64,000 bases of DNA from positions 4,893-68,892 of the forward strand of contig URAV01000017.1 in the NCBI GenBank assembly GCA_900545915.1. The letters run 5' to 3'. Position numbers and translations under genes: made by a program. Positions 36,340-45,855 of the stretch are shown here, piece by piece (position 1 is the first letter of the stretch; every line of letters starts with the position of its first letter). The stretch is from an uncultured Porphyromonadaceae bacterium (GTDB taxonomy: Bacteria; Bacteroidota; Bacteroidia; Bacteroidales; Coprobacteraceae). Below the pieces are notes generated by a model. The model did not search any database. It had not been told where the DNA came from and saw nothing but the letters and a program-made list of their open reading frames with translations.

Positions 36340-38379
36340 ATGCAGTTTTCAGAATTTAGTTTACAGTTACCTGTTACCGATCCGACTTTAATATTTTTTC
36401 TTGTACTTGTCATTATTCTCTTTGCTCCGGTGATATTGCAACGCTTGCACATTCCTCATATTGTCGGGTTGATTTTGGCAGGGATACTTGTCGGGCAGTA
36501 CGGTTTTAATATTCTGAAACAAGATAGTAGTTTCGATCTGTTCGGGAAAGTAGGATTGTATTATATAATGTGCCTGGCAGGTCTGGAGATGAATATGGAG
36601 GATTTTAAAAGTATCCGAGTTAAGGCTACGGTGTTGGGGCTTTTTGCGTTTATATTCCCTCTGGGTATAGGAGTATGGACTAATATGCATTTGCTCGGGT
36701 ACGGTGTTGTGACTTCTGTGTTACTTGCCAGTATGTATGCTTCGCACACTTTAATATCTTATCCGATAGTTCTTAGGTATGGTATCAATAGTCAGCGGTC
36801 TGTCGGTATTGCTGTGGGAGGAACTGCTGTTACGGATACACTGACATTGTTGGTCTTAGCGGTAATAAGCGGTTTGTATAAAGAAGAGGCATCCGATATG
36901 TTTTGGATATGGCTGCTTGTGAAGGTGGTTATATTGAGTTTGCTTATCATGTATCTTTTCCCTCGTATTTGCCGATGGTTTTTCCATCGCTATAATGATA
37001 ACATTGTGCAATATATTTTTGTCATGGCTCTTGTGTTTTTGGGAGCGGGATTGATGGAGCTTATCGGAATGGAGGGGATTCTCGGAGCATTTCTTGTCGG
37101 GTTAGTTTTAAATAAGTTAATACCTCATGTTTCTCCTTTAATGAGTCATTTGGAGTTTGTCGGCAATGCTTTGTTCATCCCTTATTTTCTGATTGGAGTA
37201 GGAATGTTGATTAATGTTAAAGTGTTGTTCGGCCATTTAGATTCTCTTAAAGTAGCTTTTGTAATGATTGTCGTAGCTCTTTCGGGAAAATGGATTGCTT
37301 CTTGGTTGACTCAGAAGATATATAAAATGCGGGCTGTCGAGCGGGAGTTGATGTTCGGATTGAGTAATGCGCAAGCTGCCGCGACATTAGCTGCCGTATT
37401 GGTAGGGTATAATATTATTCTTCCTGATGGACAACGTTTGCTGAATGAAGATGTTCTGAACGGTACGATTTTATTGATTCTTGTAACATGTGTAGTAAGT
37501 TCGTTTATTACCGAATATGCTGCGAAACGTATTGTGATGGATCGTGCCGTTGAAGTGGTCAGTGAAAAAATACAGAAAAAAGAGAAATTTTTGATTTCTC
37601 TGGCTAATCCCAGAACTTTAGAACAGCTTGTCGGTTTTTCTTTGTTGTTAAGGGATAAAAAGGATAAAGACAGTCTTGTCGCTCTTAATGTTATAAATGA
37701 CGATAACGATTCGTTGAAGCAGGAACTTCAGGGAAAATATATTCTGGAACAGGCTGCCCGAATAATGACGGAAGCGAATGTGGAGTCGAAAACCGTAATG
37801 CGTTTTGACCTGAATATTGCAACCGGCATTTTTCATACGGCAAAAGAGCATGATGTGACGGATATTGTTATCGGATTGCATCATAGGAAGAGTATTGTCG
37901 ATTCGTTTTTGGGAACATTGTCTGAAAATCTGTTGAAGAAAACGTGCATGCAAATTATGATAGCCCGTTTTCATATTCCGGTTACTTCTTTGCAATGTAT
38001 TATTGTTGCTGTTCCTCCGAAGGCGGAATTTGAATGTGGGTTTGTTAAATGGATTTCCCATTTGTGCCGTATAAGCAGTCATTTAGGTTGTCAGATTCAT
38101 TTTTATGCACATCCGCAAACATCGGGATATATTCGTAAATATATTCGAAGGAAACATAGAGATATAGATGCTGTTTATACCGACCTTGTCAGTTGGGAAG
38201 ATTTGCTTATATTGACCGGACAAATGAATTATGAATGTTTGTTTGTGATTGTTTCGGCACGTCGGGGAGCAATTTCTTATGACTCTTCTTTTGAAAAGCT
38301 TCCGGGACAAATATCCCGATATTTTAATAATAATAGTGTCGTGCTGCTTTACCCTGAACAGAATGGGGAGCAACAATAA
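36340..38379 (+). CDS. CPA2-family cation:proton antiporter with C-terminal Usp-like domains
   Basis: A 679-residue protein. The N-terminal half has about 12 helices of the Na+/H+ exchanger (KefB/NapA-like) domain, including HIVGLILAGILVGQYGFN, LAGLEMNMEDFK and GMEGILGAFLVGLVLNKLIP. The C-terminal 280 residues look like one or two Usp-type nucleotide-binding domains (e.g. EHDVTDIVIGLHHRKSIVDSFLG, then FLGTLSENLLKKTCMQIMIAR). It probably exchanges monovalent cations for protons, gated by nucleotides or redox through the cytoplasmic domain (inference). Confidence 0.88.
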   Translation: MQFSEFSLQLPVTDPTLIFFLVLVIILFAPVILQRLHIPHIVGLILAGILVGQYGFNILKQDSSFDLFGKVGLYYIMCLAGLEMNMEDFKSIRVKATVLGLFAFIFPLGIGVWTNMHLLGYGVVTSVLLASMYASHTLISYPIVLRYGINSQRSVGIAVGGTAVTDTLTLLVLAVISGLYKEEASDMFWIWLLVKVVILSLLIMYLFPRICRWFFHRYNDNIVQYIFVMALVFLGAGLMELIGMEGILGAFLVGLVLNKLIPHVSPLMSHLEFVGNALFIPYFLIGVGMLINVKVLFGHLDSLKVAFVMIVVALSGKWIASWLTQKIYKMRAVERELMFGLSNAQAAATLAAVLVGYNIILPDGQRLLNEDVLNGTILLILVTCVVSSFITEYAAKRIVMDRAVEVVSEKIQKKEKFLISLANPRTLEQLVGFSLLLRDKKDKDSLVALNVINDDNDSLKQELQGKYILEQAARIMTEANVESKTVMRFDLNIATGIFHTAKEHDVTDIVIGLHHRKSIVDSFLGTLSENLLKKTCMQIMIARFHIPVTSLQCIIVAVPPKAEFECGFVKWISHLCRISSHLGCQIHFYAHPQTSGYIRKYIRRKHRDIDAVYTDLVSWEDLLILTGQMNYECLFVIVSARRGAISYDSSFEKLPGQISRYFNNNSVVLLYPEQNGEQQ

Positions 38380-38430
38380 GAGTCGTTTCGATTTTTCAAT
38401 GGATATTGTTAGGTCATTTTTGTGTATTCT

Positions 38431-38454
38431 TAAAGCCTGTCTAAAATTTTACTC
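38431..38454 (-). repeat. Dispersed repeat, end fragment
   Basis: TAAAGCCTGTCTAAAATTTTACTC matches the terminal arm of the family (closest to the reversed right end). It lies upstream of the glycoside hydrolase gene. The rest of the 308-bp gap holds a terminator and no gene. Confidence 0.5.
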
Positions 38455-38567
38455 TTTTATGAATTTTATTTGTTTTGTCGAAATGGAGGTCTGTTAATTA
38501 TCGATACAGATGATTTTTTCGGAAGAAAATCGATGTAGAAATTTTCGAATTCTTAAAATAGATTAAA

Positions 38568-38612
38568 TAGCAGGAGATGTATATAAAATCTTTTCCTGCT
38601 AAGTTTTTTTTA
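38568..38612 (+). terminator. Rho-independent terminator after the antiporter gene
   Basis: Arms TAGCAGGA / TCCTGCTA (the final A mispairs with nothing lost), an A/T-rich loop and a run of nine or more T on the plus strand. It lies 190 bp beyond the antiporter stop. Confidence 0.7.
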
Positions 38613-38687
38613 ATTGGGATTTTAATTGTTGCGTTCTTTTTTTGTACTCGTTTCGTACCGGAATGATGAACACACACATATACGATT

Positions 38688-40958
38688 ATGAATTTAAAAT
38701 TACGTTTTTTCTCTCTATTATTCATTGCGTTTTTATTCCCGAAATGTCTTTTTGCGAGTTCTACGTTTCTACATCTGGATTGGAAAAATTATTTGGCAAA
38801 ATATGACTTGCTTTGGAATCGTTTACCGGAGAAAGTCTGGCAGTCTCCTTTTATGGGGAATGGAATGTTAGGCACGTATATCGTGTATGAGAAAGATTGC
38901 AATTCGATGCGTTTTGAGGTGTGTCGGAGCGATGTTCACGATCATCGTGTCGTGCCTGAAACAGGAGATGGGAATATATTGTTCAATCGTTCCCGTCTTA
39001 TGATTGGACATTTTTTGATGAAGCCGTGCGGTCGCATTTTGAAATGCGACATGCGTACGGATATTTATAATGCGGAGACTTCAGGGACGATTATAACGGA
39101 TAAGGGTTCGATCCGATTTGAAGTTTTTGTGCATTCGCTTGATATGGGGATTATCGTAAAGACTCATGCATCGTCCGGAGAAAACGGGTTTACGTGGCAA
39201 TGGGTTTCGGATTCACCAAATTCTCCTCGGTATGATAAGTTTAAAGCAAGCGGGAATACTTCGAAGGTGGTACGGGAATATAAAGAGAATGCTCCGGCTG
39301 TTGTAGATGAAGAAAACCGAACGGCATTGTTTACTTATTTGAATGGCGGACAGACTGCCGTCCGTTGGTATATTTCGGGAAAAGGCAGTACTCGGAGTCT
39401 ATATGTGACTTGCGCCCATTCTTATCCTGAACATAATGCTTTGCAATTGTCTCGAGAATACCTTGATCGGATATTGAAACCATCTTATTCGAAGTTGAAA
39501 AAGACGCATCGGGAGTGGTGGAATAGCTTTTATCAGAAAAGTTTTATTTCTTTACCGGATAAGAGAATCGAGAATTTTTATTGGATACAATTATATAAGT
39601 TGGGATCGGCTACCCGTGCGGATCGGGGGATTATCGATAATACAGGACCATGGATGGCTTTGACGCAATGGCCTGCTGCATGGTGGAATTTGAATGTGCA
39701 GCTTTCCTATTGGACAACTTATCCTTCTAATCATTTAGAACTTTCTCGTTCTTTGTCCAATACGATTTTTGCAGAAGAAAAGAACTTGATTTTAAATGTT
39801 CCGCAAAAATACAGATATAATTCTGCCGCTTTAGCACGGGCTACAGCTCCTGATTTGGTCGGATGGGTACGTGAAGCCGGAGCTTCGAAAGATGGTCCGG
39901 AGATCGGTTTATTGACATGGGCTTGTCATAATATATGGTTGGAGTATCGTTATTCGATGGATAAGGAGATTTTGAAAAAGTTATTCCCTATATTGAAACG
40001 TTCGGTCAACTATTATCTGCATTTTTTGAAAGAGGAGGATGATAAGCGGTTTCATCTACCTTCTACCTATTCTCCGGAATACGGCAGTGCTCCGGATTGT
40101 AATTTTGATCTGTCGTTGTTGAAATGGGGTTGTAAAACGCTTTTGGAAGCGGATTCTATTCTTGGTAAAAGTGATAGTTTGCGCTCACGTTGGAAAGATG
40201 TTTATGCAAGACTGACTGATTTCCCTTCCGATCCGGATGAAGGTTGGATGATTGGCAGGAATCGTCCGTATGATATGTCGCACAGGCATTATTCTCATTT
40301 ATTGATGGCTTATCCGCTGTACCTTGTGAATCGAGATCAGCCGGGAGGCAAGGAGATGATCGTTAAGAGTGTAAGCCATTGGCAAAGTATAAAAGGCGCT
40401 CTTGAGGGATATTCTCGTACAGGGGCGGCATCTTTATATGCTTCTGTCGGGGAAGGGGACAAGGCTTTGGCTTATTTAGAAGAATTTATGCAAAAGTCTA
40501 TGCAGCCGAATACTTGTTATCAGGAAGGAGGAAATCCGGTAATAGAGACTCCTCTTTCGGGTGCTCGGTCTTTATTGGATATGGTATTACAGAGCTGGGG
40601 CGGTAAAATTCGTATTTTTCCGGCAATTCCCGAAGTATGGGGTGACTTCGCGTTTGATAATTTACTGGCAGAAGGAGCATTCGAAGTGAGTGCCGTTCGT
40701 AAAAACGGGAAAGTCGCATGGATTCGTATTCACAGTTTGGCGGGAGAACCGTGTTTGATAGAGTGTAATTTTTCGGGGAAACTGTATCAAAAAGGGAAAC
40801 GGAGGTATAAGATCGATCGAATTTCCGATACTCTTTTTAGCTTGGACTTGAAAGTAGGGGAAGAGGTCGTTCTGTATAATGATCTGTCTTTTAAAGATTT
40901 TAAGATAGAGCCGGTTCCCGGTGTCGAGAATAGAAAACCTTTCGGTTTTTATAATTGA
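38688..40958 (+). CDS. Secreted glycoside hydrolase with (alpha/alpha)6 barrel, GH95-like
   Basis: 756 residues with a signal peptide (FIAFLFPKCLFAS). The N-terminal beta domain contains SPFMGNGMLGTYIVYE and RFEVCRSDVHDHR, as in GH95 and related families (usually ...PLGNGRLGAM...). The barrel includes QWPAAWWNLNVQLSYWTTYPSNHLEL, and the C-terminal cap has WGGKIRIFPAIPEVWGDFAFDNLLAEGAFEVSAVRKNG, the GH95-type tail. A periplasmic or secreted exo-enzyme on fucose- or galactose-containing glycans is plausible but not certain. A GH43 gene follows 38 bp later, so the pair may act on one polysaccharide. Confidence 0.7.
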   Translation: MNLKLRFFSLLFIAFLFPKCLFASSTFLHLDWKNYLAKYDLLWNRLPEKVWQSPFMGNGMLGTYIVYEKDCNSMRFEVCRSDVHDHRVVPETGDGNILFNRSRLMIGHFLMKPCGRILKCDMRTDIYNAETSGTIITDKGSIRFEVFVHSLDMGIIVKTHASSGENGFTWQWVSDSPNSPRYDKFKASGNTSKVVREYKENAPAVVDEENRTALFTYLNGGQTAVRWYISGKGSTRSLYVTCAHSYPEHNALQLSREYLDRILKPSYSKLKKTHREWWNSFYQKSFISLPDKRIENFYWIQLYKLGSATRADRGIIDNTGPWMALTQWPAAWWNLNVQLSYWTTYPSNHLELSRSLSNTIFAEEKNLILNVPQKYRYNSAALARATAPDLVGWVREAGASKDGPEIGLLTWACHNIWLEYRYSMDKEILKKLFPILKRSVNYYLHFLKEEDDKRFHLPSTYSPEYGSAPDCNFDLSLLKWGCKTLLEADSILGKSDSLRSRWKDVYARLTDFPSDPDEGWMIGRNRPYDMSHRHYSHLLMAYPLYLVNRDQPGGKEMIVKSVSHWQSIKGALEGYSRTGAASLYASVGEGDKALAYLEEFMQKSMQPNTCYQEGGNPVIETPLSGARSLLDMVLQSWGGKIRIFPAIPEVWGDFAFDNLLAEGAFEVSAVRKNGKVAWIRIHSLAGEPCLIECNFSGKLYQKGKRRYKIDRISDTLFSLDLKVGEEVVLYNDLSFKDFKIEPVPGVENRKPFGFYN

Positions 40959-40996
40959 TGGAGTGTGTTATCTAATTCAATTTAAAATATGATTAT

Positions 40997-41992
40997 ATGA
41001 AAAAAAATTTGTTGTTTATTTCACTGTTCATGGTGGCGGTAGCCGGAATGACGGTGTTCGAGGTGTCCGGAACGAATGCCGGGAAAAAGGAGAAAAGAAC
41101 ACCGGTGACTTTGGGTCCCAACCCTTTTGTAACCCATATATTTACGGCAGATCCTTCTGCCCATGTATGGAACGACGGGCGTTTGTATGTGTATCCTTCA
41201 CATGATATAGATCCTCCTCGTGGGTGCGACTTGATGGATCGTTATCATGTATTTTCTACAGATGATATGGTAAATTGGACTGATCACGGGGAGATTTTGA
41301 ATTCGAGTCAAGTGCCGTGGGGACGTCCTGAGGGAGGTTTTATGTGGGCTCCTGATTGTGCTTATAAAAACGGTACTTATTATTTTTATTTTCCACATCC
41401 GAGTGGTACGGATTGGAATAATACATGGAAAGTCGGAATTGCGACGAGCAAGTATCCGGCAAAAGATTTTAAAGTGCAAGGGTATATCGAGGGGCTAGGC
41501 GATGCTTTTGCCATGATCGATCCTTGTGTATTTGTGGATGATGATGGTCAGGCATATTTTTATTATGGCGGTGGCGGAAGATGTATTGGTGCTAAACTGA
41601 AAGATAATATGGTAGAATTAGCGGAAAAACCGCAGAGGATGGAAGGTCTTTCAGATTTTCACGAGGCTGCTTGGATACATAAGAGAAACGGAATTTATTA
41701 TTTGTCTTATTCCGATAATGTTCCTCATCCCAATGGAAACAGGATGCATTATGCTACCAGTACGAGCCCTTTAGGACCGTGGACTTATCGCGGAGTGATT
41801 TTGGAAGCGACGGGTTCTGGCACGAGCCATGGATCTATTGTGGAATATAAAGGGGAATGGTATTTGTTTTATCATAATTGTTCTATTTCGGGAAAAGGAA
41901 ATCTGCGTTCGATATGCGTAGATAAATTATATTATAATCCTGACGGAAGCATTCAGTTAGTAAAACAGACAAAGGGTGGTATTAAAAAATAG
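40997..41992 (+). CDS. Secreted glycoside hydrolase family 43 enzyme
   Basis: 331 residues with a signal peptide and a five-bladed propeller. The catalytic-base region is FTADPSAHVWNDGRLYVYPS (Asp), the pKa-modulating Asp lies in AMIDPCVFVDDDGQAYFYYGG, and the general acid is in SDFHEAAWIHKRNG (Glu). This matches alpha-L-arabinofuranosidase/beta-xylosidase-type GH43. Length is near the minimal catalytic domain, with no carbohydrate-binding module. It is probably cotranscribed with the GH95-like gene. No SusC/SusD pair lies nearby, so this is not a standard polysaccharide-utilisation locus in this window. Confidence 0.88.
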   Translation: MKKNLLFISLFMVAVAGMTVFEVSGTNAGKKEKRTPVTLGPNPFVTHIFTADPSAHVWNDGRLYVYPSHDIDPPRGCDLMDRYHVFSTDDMVNWTDHGEILNSSQVPWGRPEGGFMWAPDCAYKNGTYYFYFPHPSGTDWNNTWKVGIATSKYPAKDFKVQGYIEGLGDAFAMIDPCVFVDDDGQAYFYYGGGGRCIGAKLKDNMVELAEKPQRMEGLSDFHEAAWIHKRNGIYYLSYSDNVPHPNGNRMHYATSTSPLGPWTYRGVILEATGSGTSHGSIVEYKGEWYLFYHNCSISGKGNLRSICVDKLYYNPDGSIQLVKQTKGGIKK

Positions 41993-42019
41993 AATTTTTA
42001 TATTGAGTTGAAAAGAGAG

Positions 42020-42051
42020 AGGGACTGTTCAAAAAAGAACAGCCCCTTTTT
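42020..42051. terminator. Terminator between GH43 and gadC
   Basis: GGGACTGTTC-AAAAAA-GAACAGCCCC followed by TTTTT, between converging genes. Confidence 0.85.
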
Positions 42052-42067
42052 GTAATTTAATTAAATA

Positions 42068-43597
42068 TCATTCAGTCGTATTTTTATTAGCAGGTTCTTG
42101 TACTGTTTGTGTAGTCGCTGTTGTTCCGGTTTCGGGTACTGTCGTATTTTCTTCCCAATGGAATGGCGCAAATTCGGTGTCTTTACTTTTCCATGACGGT
42201 TTACGGGCGGCATAGATAATAAACGGAGCTGCCACAACGACTATACAGCCTATGATAAGAACAGAGAACCATACAGTATTATTTCCTGTCGATATCTGAC
42301 TGGGTGGAATGAAACTTAATACGAAAGCAAGTAACGATCCGCAGAATCCGAGTCCGGCAACAAACCAGATCAACCCGTTACCTTTACTTCCGATACGGAA
42401 AGGTCTGTCTGCTTTTTTCATGTTATACCGCAAATAAATGGCTGCAGCAAACATCATCAAATACATGATGAGGTAAAGCAGAACTGTGAGCTGGGAGAGA
42501 ATCTGGTAGAAACTTTGAACAGAGGGCATTACAACGAAAAGTAAGCTTAAAAGAGTAACTGCGAGTCCTTGAAGATATAGAATATTTTTTTGTACGCCTA
42601 TTTTGTTTGTTTTTTGGAAGAATGGAGGTAGATAACCGGCTCTTCCTACGGCAAATATACCTTTTGACGGACCTGCGACCCAAGTCAATACTCCGGCTAA
42701 TACCCCGAATGCCAGTGCTACGGCAATGACCGGTGATAGCCATGACATGCGGATAAAGCTGAAATAATTATCAAATCCTTCCAGTAAGCTTTGGGTCAGG
42801 TTGATATCTTTTTGTGGAATGATGATTCCGAGAGAGAATGTTCCTAATATAAAAATGATAACCGTAATGGCTGAACCTATGAATACGGCTTTAGGATAAT
42901 TTTTTGCAGGATTATTTATATCTTTTACATGTATCCCGCCCATTTCCATACCGGCATAAAACAAAAATATACTGGCTGCTAATACCAGATTGTCGAATTT
43001 TGAAAAGTCCGGAAGAAAGTCTCCGGAGAAATCCATTTGGGATTGTCCGCCCATTGCCAGATAGACAATGGCAAGTATAACTAATAAGGCTGCCGGGATA
43101 ATAGTCCCTACCATACCGCCGATTTTAGCTACTTTACCAACCCAGTTTAATCCTTTCAGGGAAATAAAGGTTGCCAACCAATATATGATTAAAACTACGA
43201 TCAACGTGTAAATTTTGTTAGATGCCAATAACATGTCTTGAGAGTGATCCATTCCTATAAATGCGATAGAGACAGCTCCGAAGGTAAGTACGGTCGGATA
43301 CCAGATCGTACTTTCTATCCATTGTAACCAGATGGCGAGAAATCCGAATTTTTTACCGAACGCTTCCCCTACCCATCGGAATACTCCGCCTTGTTTATCC
43401 TGAAACATAGCTGCCAGTTCTGCGGCGACCAGTGCCGTCGGGATTAAAAATACGATTGCAGCGAACAGATAATAGAATGCCGAGCTTAATCCATATTCTG
43501 CTTCTGCCGGAAGTCCCCGTAGTGATACTACTGCCGTAACGTTCATGATCGCTAAAGTAAAGACTCCGAGTTTTACTGTTTTTCCAATATTTGCCAT
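42068..43597 (-). CDS. gadC: Glutamate:GABA antiporter GadC-like (APC family)
   Basis: A 509-residue, 12-helix amino-acid permease. The N-terminus has MNVTAVVSLRGLPAEAEYGLSSAFYYL, typical of GadC, and there is a GGVFRWVGEAFGKKFGFLAIWLQW segment. The length (509) is close to E. coli GadC (511). The soluble C-tail (FHWEENTTVPETGTTATTQ...) occupies the place of the pH-gating C-plug, though its sequence differs. It exchanges external glutamate for internal GABA, completing the acid-resistance cycle with GadB and, with GlsA, a glutamine-fuelled version. It lies 2 kb from gadB in the same orientation. Confidence 0.88.
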   Translation of the reverse strand: MANIGKTVKLGVFTLAIMNVTAVVSLRGLPAEAEYGLSSAFYYLFAAIVFLIPTALVAAELAAMFQDKQGGVFRWVGEAFGKKFGFLAIWLQWIESTIWYPTVLTFGAVSIAFIGMDHSQDMLLASNKIYTLIVVLIIYWLATFISLKGLNWVGKVAKIGGMVGTIIPAALLVILAIVYLAMGGQSQMDFSGDFLPDFSKFDNLVLAASIFLFYAGMEMGGIHVKDINNPAKNYPKAVFIGSAITVIIFILGTFSLGIIIPQKDINLTQSLLEGFDNYFSFIRMSWLSPVIAVALAFGVLAGVLTWVAGPSKGIFAVGRAGYLPPFFQKTNKIGVQKNILYLQGLAVTLLSLLFVVMPSVQSFYQILSQLTVLLYLIMYLMMFAAAIYLRYNMKKADRPFRIGSKGNGLIWFVAGLGFCGSLLAFVLSFIPPSQISTGNNTVWFSVLIIGCIVVVAAPFIIYAARKPSWKSKDTEFAPFHWEENTTVPETGTTATTQTVQEPANKNTTE

Positions 43598-43661
43598 AAT
43601 TTATGTATTAAAGAAATTATTTGTATATCTGCTTTTGGTATAACAAATTCTTGTACTGTTG

Positions 43662-43834
43662 GTTTAGAGCCTATCTAAATTTTCCGATAAAGAAATATTA
43701 TCAGTTCTTTTTTGCATTTTTCTCCTTGTTTCACTTGTCAGATAGCCTTGTGCTATCTTCCTCGTAAAAACGACAAAACTTCTTCGAAAGAAACTCTCGA
43801 ATCTGATCTGAGTAAAATTTAAACAAGCTCTAAG
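43662..43834 (+). repeat. Dispersed palindromic repeat, best-preserved full copy
   Basis: About 173 bp. The ends TTTAGAGCCTATCTAAATTTTC and AAAATTTAAACAAGCTCTAA are mutual inverted repeats; the interior holds AAGAAATATTATCAGTTC, TTTTTGCATTTTTCTCC, CTATCTTCCTCGTAAAAACG and CTTCGAAAGAAACTCTCGAA. It lies between divergent gadC (65 bp from its start) and the channel gene. Confidence 0.85.
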
Positions 43835-43924
43835 TCGGATAAAACCACTTTGGTTAAACAAACTTGCAGGAAGGGTTGTTTTTAGGGAAAACAATATTGA
43901 ATATTATTATATTAAAAAATAAAT

Positions 43925-44692
43925 ATGAAATCCGCATTATCTGATTTTATTTATGAGAAGAAGGGAATATACGGTATTTTACATGTCGTTATCTTATTAT
44001 TGTCTCTATTTTTGATTATAAGTATCTCTATTGATACGTTCAAGAATTTACCTTTTCTGACACAGGGCAGTTATTTGAAAATTCAGTTATGGATATGTAC
44101 TTTTTTTATATTCGATTTTATCTTGGAATTTTTCCTTTCACATCGAAAGCTTCATTATTTACGCACTCATTTTGTATTTTTGATTATTTCGATTCCGTAT
44201 ATCAATATATTTGATTATTATCATGTAGCATTTTCTCCGGAAATCCGTTATTTTTTACGTTTTATACCTTTGATACGGGGAGGCTATGCGTTGGCAATAG
44301 TCGTAGGCTGGTTATCTTATAATAAAGCTTCTAGTTTGTTTACTTCATATCTGACGATGTTGTTGGCTACCGTATATTTTTCGAGTCTTATATTTTTCGT
44401 ATTGGAACATAAAGTGAATCCTCTCGTTCCTAATTACGGTGAAGCCTTGTGGTGGGCTTTTATGGATGTAACGACGGTGGGCTCGAATATTTATGCCGTG
44501 ACGATTACAGGGAAAGTGCTTTCGGTATTGTTGGCTGCGTTGGGAATGATGATGTTTCCTATATTTACGGTGTATGTAACGAGTTTGGTACAGAAAGCGA
44601 ATTTGGATAAAAAAGAATATCTTCAACAAGCAAGTAATAATTCTGCCTCTGCAGGGACATCTACTCAGGCCCAAACGGAAACAAATCCGTAA
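43925..44692 (+). CDS. Potassium-channel-like membrane protein with altered selectivity filter
   Basis: A 255-residue protein of the voltage-gated channel superfamily. About four helices form a voltage-sensor-like part, with an Arg-bearing helix RYFLRFIPLIRGGYALAIVVG, then a pore unit: S5 (SYLTMLLATVYFSSLIFFVLEH), pore helix ALWWAFMDVTTVGSN, and S6 (GKVLSVLLAALGMMMFPIFTVYVTSLVQ). The filter reads TVGSN where K+ channels have TVGYG, so K+ selectivity is doubtful. It sits inside the gad cluster, divergent from gadC; a role in charge balance during acid stress is inference. The C-tail is low-complexity (SASAGTSTQAQTETNP). Confidence 0.85.
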   Translation: MKSALSDFIYEKKGIYGILHVVILLLSLFLIISISIDTFKNLPFLTQGSYLKIQLWICTFFIFDFILEFFLSHRKLHYLRTHFVFLIISIPYINIFDYYHVAFSPEIRYFLRFIPLIRGGYALAIVVGWLSYNKASSLFTSYLTMLLATVYFSSLIFFVLEHKVNPLVPNYGEALWWAFMDVTTVGSNIYAVTITGKVLSVLLAALGMMMFPIFTVYVTSLVQKANLDKKEYLQQASNNSASAGTSTQAQTETNP

Positions 44693-44719
44693 ACAGAAAT
44701 TCCTGTTTACGGATTTGTT
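44680..44719. terminator. Bidirectional terminator between the channel and glutaminase genes
   Basis: Perfect 17-bp arms AACAAATCCGTAAACAG / CTGTTTACGGATTTGTT with a 6-nt loop. The left arm overlaps the last codons of the channel gene. Confidence 0.9.
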
Positions 44720-44737
44720 CCGGAATGTTTTTTACAC

Positions 44738-45703
44738 CTATTCGACTATTGTAACTTGGTCTCCGCTGAATACCGATAGTTCTAATTTATTCATAATATG
44801 TTTAATTGCTAATTGGGCTTTTACCGAATTTCCGGCATTGTCGATGGGGGGTGCAAAGGCTGCGATTCCGAATAATCCGGGAAGTGTGCCCATTACACCG
44901 CCTCCGACTCCTGTTTTTGCAGGAATACCGGAAGTATAAAGCCAGTCGCCTGTATGTTCATAGAACCCTACGGTAGCGATGAGTGAAGTTATTTTTGGAG
45001 AGAGTCCTGTATCGAATATCTGTTTTCGGGTAATCGGATTTATTCCGTTATTGGCAATCGTAGCTCCGCATATTGATAATTGGGTTGCTGTGATTCCTAA
45101 CGAACATTGCCGGGTGTAAAGGTCGAGAGACATTGTCGGATCGTCATAGATGCGGTTGTAATTTTTAAGTAGCCATGCTATAGACCGGTTGTTGAAATTT
45201 GTCTCTGATTCTGACTTATATAATTCGTCAATCAATTGAGGGGCACTTCCGCATAAATCGGTAATATTATCGACGATTGCTTTCCATTTGTTTTCGGGAT
45301 CAGCTATAGGTTTTACCATACTGCATGCAGTGATTGCGCCTGCGTTGACCAAAGGTGTGGAGGGATGATCGTTTTCCAATAAAATGGCGAATATCGAGTT
45401 AAATGGTAATCCGGTGGCATCTGCCCCGATTTTTTCGAGAAGTTGTTGAGCCCCGTATTGCCGGAGAACCAAAATAGCTGTGTGAACTTTAGATACTGAT
45501 TCTATTCCGAATTTATATTCTGAATCTCCTAATTGAATTGTCTGTCCATTGAGCAGACATATACTGATCCCGAACAGATTTTTATTTATGTTGGCTAAAT
45601 ATGGGATATAATCGGCATTTTTTCCGTCAGTGTTTGTTTTATACAGGTCAAAAGCTTCTTGAGCTGCGTCTTTGATTTGGGAAATGGAAATTTTCTTTTG
45701 CAT
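44738..45703 (-). CDS. glsA: Glutaminase A
   Basis: A 321-residue protein of the serine-dependent beta-lactamase-like glutaminase family. The active-site motif S-x-x-K lies in FGIESVSKVHTAILVL; NAGAITACSMV, DPTMSLDLYTRQCS and AKTGVGGGVMGTLPG are typical of GlsA. It converts glutamine to glutamate plus ammonia, which consumes protons and supplies GadB. It follows gadB on the same strand across a short palindromic repeat (45766-45825), so the two may be cotranscribed or separately regulated. Confidence 0.93.
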   Translation of the reverse strand: MQKKISISQIKDAAQEAFDLYKTNTDGKNADYIPYLANINKNLFGISICLLNGQTIQLGDSEYKFGIESVSKVHTAILVLRQYGAQQLLEKIGADATGLPFNSIFAILLENDHPSTPLVNAGAITACSMVKPIADPENKWKAIVDNITDLCGSAPQLIDELYKSESETNFNNRSIAWLLKNYNRIYDDPTMSLDLYTRQCSLGITATQLSICGATIANNGINPITRKQIFDTGLSPKITSLIATVGFYEHTGDWLYTSGIPAKTGVGGGVMGTLPGLFGIAAFAPPIDNAGNSVKAQLAIKHIMNKLELSVFSGDQVTIVE

Positions 45704-45765
45704 ACCTTTTCTGGATTAAAAACGGGAGTTGTTTTTAGGATACGGGAATGTTATTGTCCCGTTTG

Positions 45766-45825
45766 AGAGCCTGTCTAAATTTTACCGATAATATTTTTTT
45801 TGCCGGAAAATTTAGACAGGCTCTT
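45766..45825. repeat. Dispersed palindromic repeat, minimal perfect palindrome
   Basis: A 60-bp element with perfect 18-bp arms AGAGCCTGTCTAAATTTT / AAAATTTAGACAGGCTCT around a T-rich 24-bp centre. It defines the terminal consensus of the family. It lies between gadB and glsA, 63 bp upstream of the glsA start. Confidence 0.85.
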
Positions 45826-45855
45826 TAGAACAACTCCCGAAAGTTTTTATATTTA

